Shown: positions 14,940 through 15,449 of the stretch, piece by piece
Numbering within the stretch: the first letter of the stretch is position 1
Layout: every line of letters begins with the position of its first letter
From: Lachnospiraceae bacterium
Lineage (GTDB): Bacteria > Bacillota_A > Clostridia > Lachnospirales > Lachnospiraceae
Assembly (NCBI GenBank): GCA_017464645.1
Contig: JAFTZF010000025.1
Location: 1 to 15,449 of the forward strand
DNA: 15,449 nucleotides
Reading direction: 5' to 3'
Translations under genes and position numbers: made by a program
The notes under the pieces: generated by a model
Seen by the model: only the letters and a program-made list of their open reading frames with translations
Told to the model about the DNA's origin: nothing
The model's database searches: none

Positions 14940-14950
14940 TTATTCTGCTG
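14881..14950. repeat. Cluster of inverted repeats at the IS110 3' end
   Basis: Three overlapping foldbacks: AGCCCTG (14881-14887) with CAGGGCT (14910-14916); the perfect 14-bp palindrome GCTGATATATCAGC (14914-14927); and CAGCAGAA (14924-14931) with TTCTGCTG (14943-14950). The last arm lies inside the final transposase codons. The arms overlap, so they would form alternative rather than simultaneous structures. They could end the transposase transcript or be part of the structured non-coding RNA of the element. Confidence 0.6.
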
Positions 14951-15449
14951 GGCGATATAAACGATTGTCTTTGAGCAGTGCAAAGACTAACCGCACAAAT
15001 TTACGGGCAGTTAATGCGAGTGCACGTTTGTGCTGGTATCTGTTCACCTCTTTATATTTGAGGTGATAGAAGTGTTTATACTCCTTGTCGCATCTTACAA
15101 GAGAGAATGCTGCTTCGCACAAATAATACTTTAAAAAACGGTTACCGGATTTGATGAGCCGTGTGTTTTCGGCTTCAAAGTTACCGGATTGGTGCTGAGT
15201 CCATGCAAGACCTGCATACTTGGCAAGCTGTGCATGGTTTTCAAAACGATTGATATCTCCAATTTCTGCCATGATTCCGGCAGAGAATACTGGTCCTATT
15301 CCAGGGATGGATATCAAAACATTTGGCAAGAGTTCCATTTGTGAGGCGATTGCTTTATCGAACTCTTTGATTTGAGCTTCCAATGCCTTTATCGAGGTTA
15401 TGGATATTGAAAGCACCTGGTTAACAGAGTCATTTACCGTCTTAGGCAA
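14940..15449 (-). CDS. IS110-family transposase, C-terminal part (cut by window edge)
   Basis: 169 codons of an IS110-family (IS110/IS116/IS902, Transposase_20) recombinase. The reading frame continues beyond the window; the TTG at the edge is not a credible start. Seen: a coiled region (about 15-45), then IPGIGPVFSAGIMAEIGDIN (48-67), the helix-hairpin-helix-like IPGIGP opening of Transposase_20, then KYAGLAWTQHQSGNF (77-91) and KSGNRFLKYYLCEAA (100-114), followed by a basic C-terminal helical part ending RPAE. The N-terminal DEDD nuclease domain lies to the right. I see no frameshift. IS110 enzymes work with a structured guide (bridge) RNA encoded in the element's non-coding end. It faces the polysaccharide operon head-on. 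Confidence 0.9.
   Translation of the reverse strand: MPKTVNDSVNQVLSISITSIKALEAQIKEFDKAIASQMELLPNVLISIPGIGPVFSAGIMAEIGDINRFENHAQLAKYAGLAWTQHQSGNFEAENTRLIKSGNRFLKYYLCEAAFSLVRCDKEYKHFYHLKYKEVNRYQHKRALALTARKFVRLVFALLKDNRLYRPAE

Noticed and set aside
1..15449. CRISPR arrays, tRNA or rRNA genes
   Set aside because: No regularly spaced direct repeats, cloverleaf-like sequence or rRNA signature was seen.

Overview
The window looks like part of a chromosomal cell-surface polysaccharide locus from a Gram-positive gut Firmicute, probably Lachnospiraceae/Clostridia. That assignment is inference. It rests on strong AGGAGG-type ribosome sites, tightly packed and overlapping genes, moderate-GC coding DNA between AT-rich mobile ends, and a combined L-fucokinase/GDP-fucose pyrophosphorylase, a salvage enzyme of gut commensals. 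No housekeeping gene is present to fix the taxon.

Layout. (1) 1-306 is the 3' part of a group II intron: domains V and VI are readable, and the domain IV position holds only a tiny hairpin with no reverse-transcriptase gene. It is followed by a short open frame (307-399) and a 106-nt imperfect palindrome (409-514). (2) 535-1352 is a minus-strand fucosyltransferase-like gene with its own terminator. (3) 1475-6494, plus strand: fkp, a GT4 glycosyltransferase and a GT2 glycosyltransferase. (4) 6502-14778, plus strand, behind a good internal promoter: GT2, DUF2304 membrane protein, DUF6056 multipass protein, rmlD, GtrB-like GT2, Gpi18-like GT-C protein, a shortened paralogue of that protein without its polar motifs, and an MBOAT O-acyltransferase. 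(5) 14779-15449 is a non-coding segment and the C-terminal part of an IS110-family transposase on the minus strand, cut by the window edge.

How the genes may work together. Fkp would make GDP-L-fucose from free fucose, and the divergent fucosyltransferase could use it. RmlD makes dTDP-L-rhamnose. The GT4 and first GT2 enzymes would build a repeat unit in the cytoplasm. The rest resembles two copies of the lipid-carrier route for adding side sugars outside the membrane, as in Gtr or streptococcal GacI/GacJ/GacL systems: a GT2 charges undecaprenyl phosphate and a multipass protein transfers the sugar outside. Module A is GT2 + DUF2304 + DUF6056; module B is GtrB-like GT2 + GT-C + GT-C-like paralogue; MBOAT would add an acyl group. 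No flippase, polymerase, ABC exporter or initiating sugar-phosphate transferase is visible, so the locus continues elsewhere or depends on other genes.

The most unusual points are the apparently inactive GT-C paralogue next to its intact sibling, the intron lacking an ORF, the long palindrome, and the IS110 end lying within tens of bases of the MBOAT stop codon where a partner gene would be expected.
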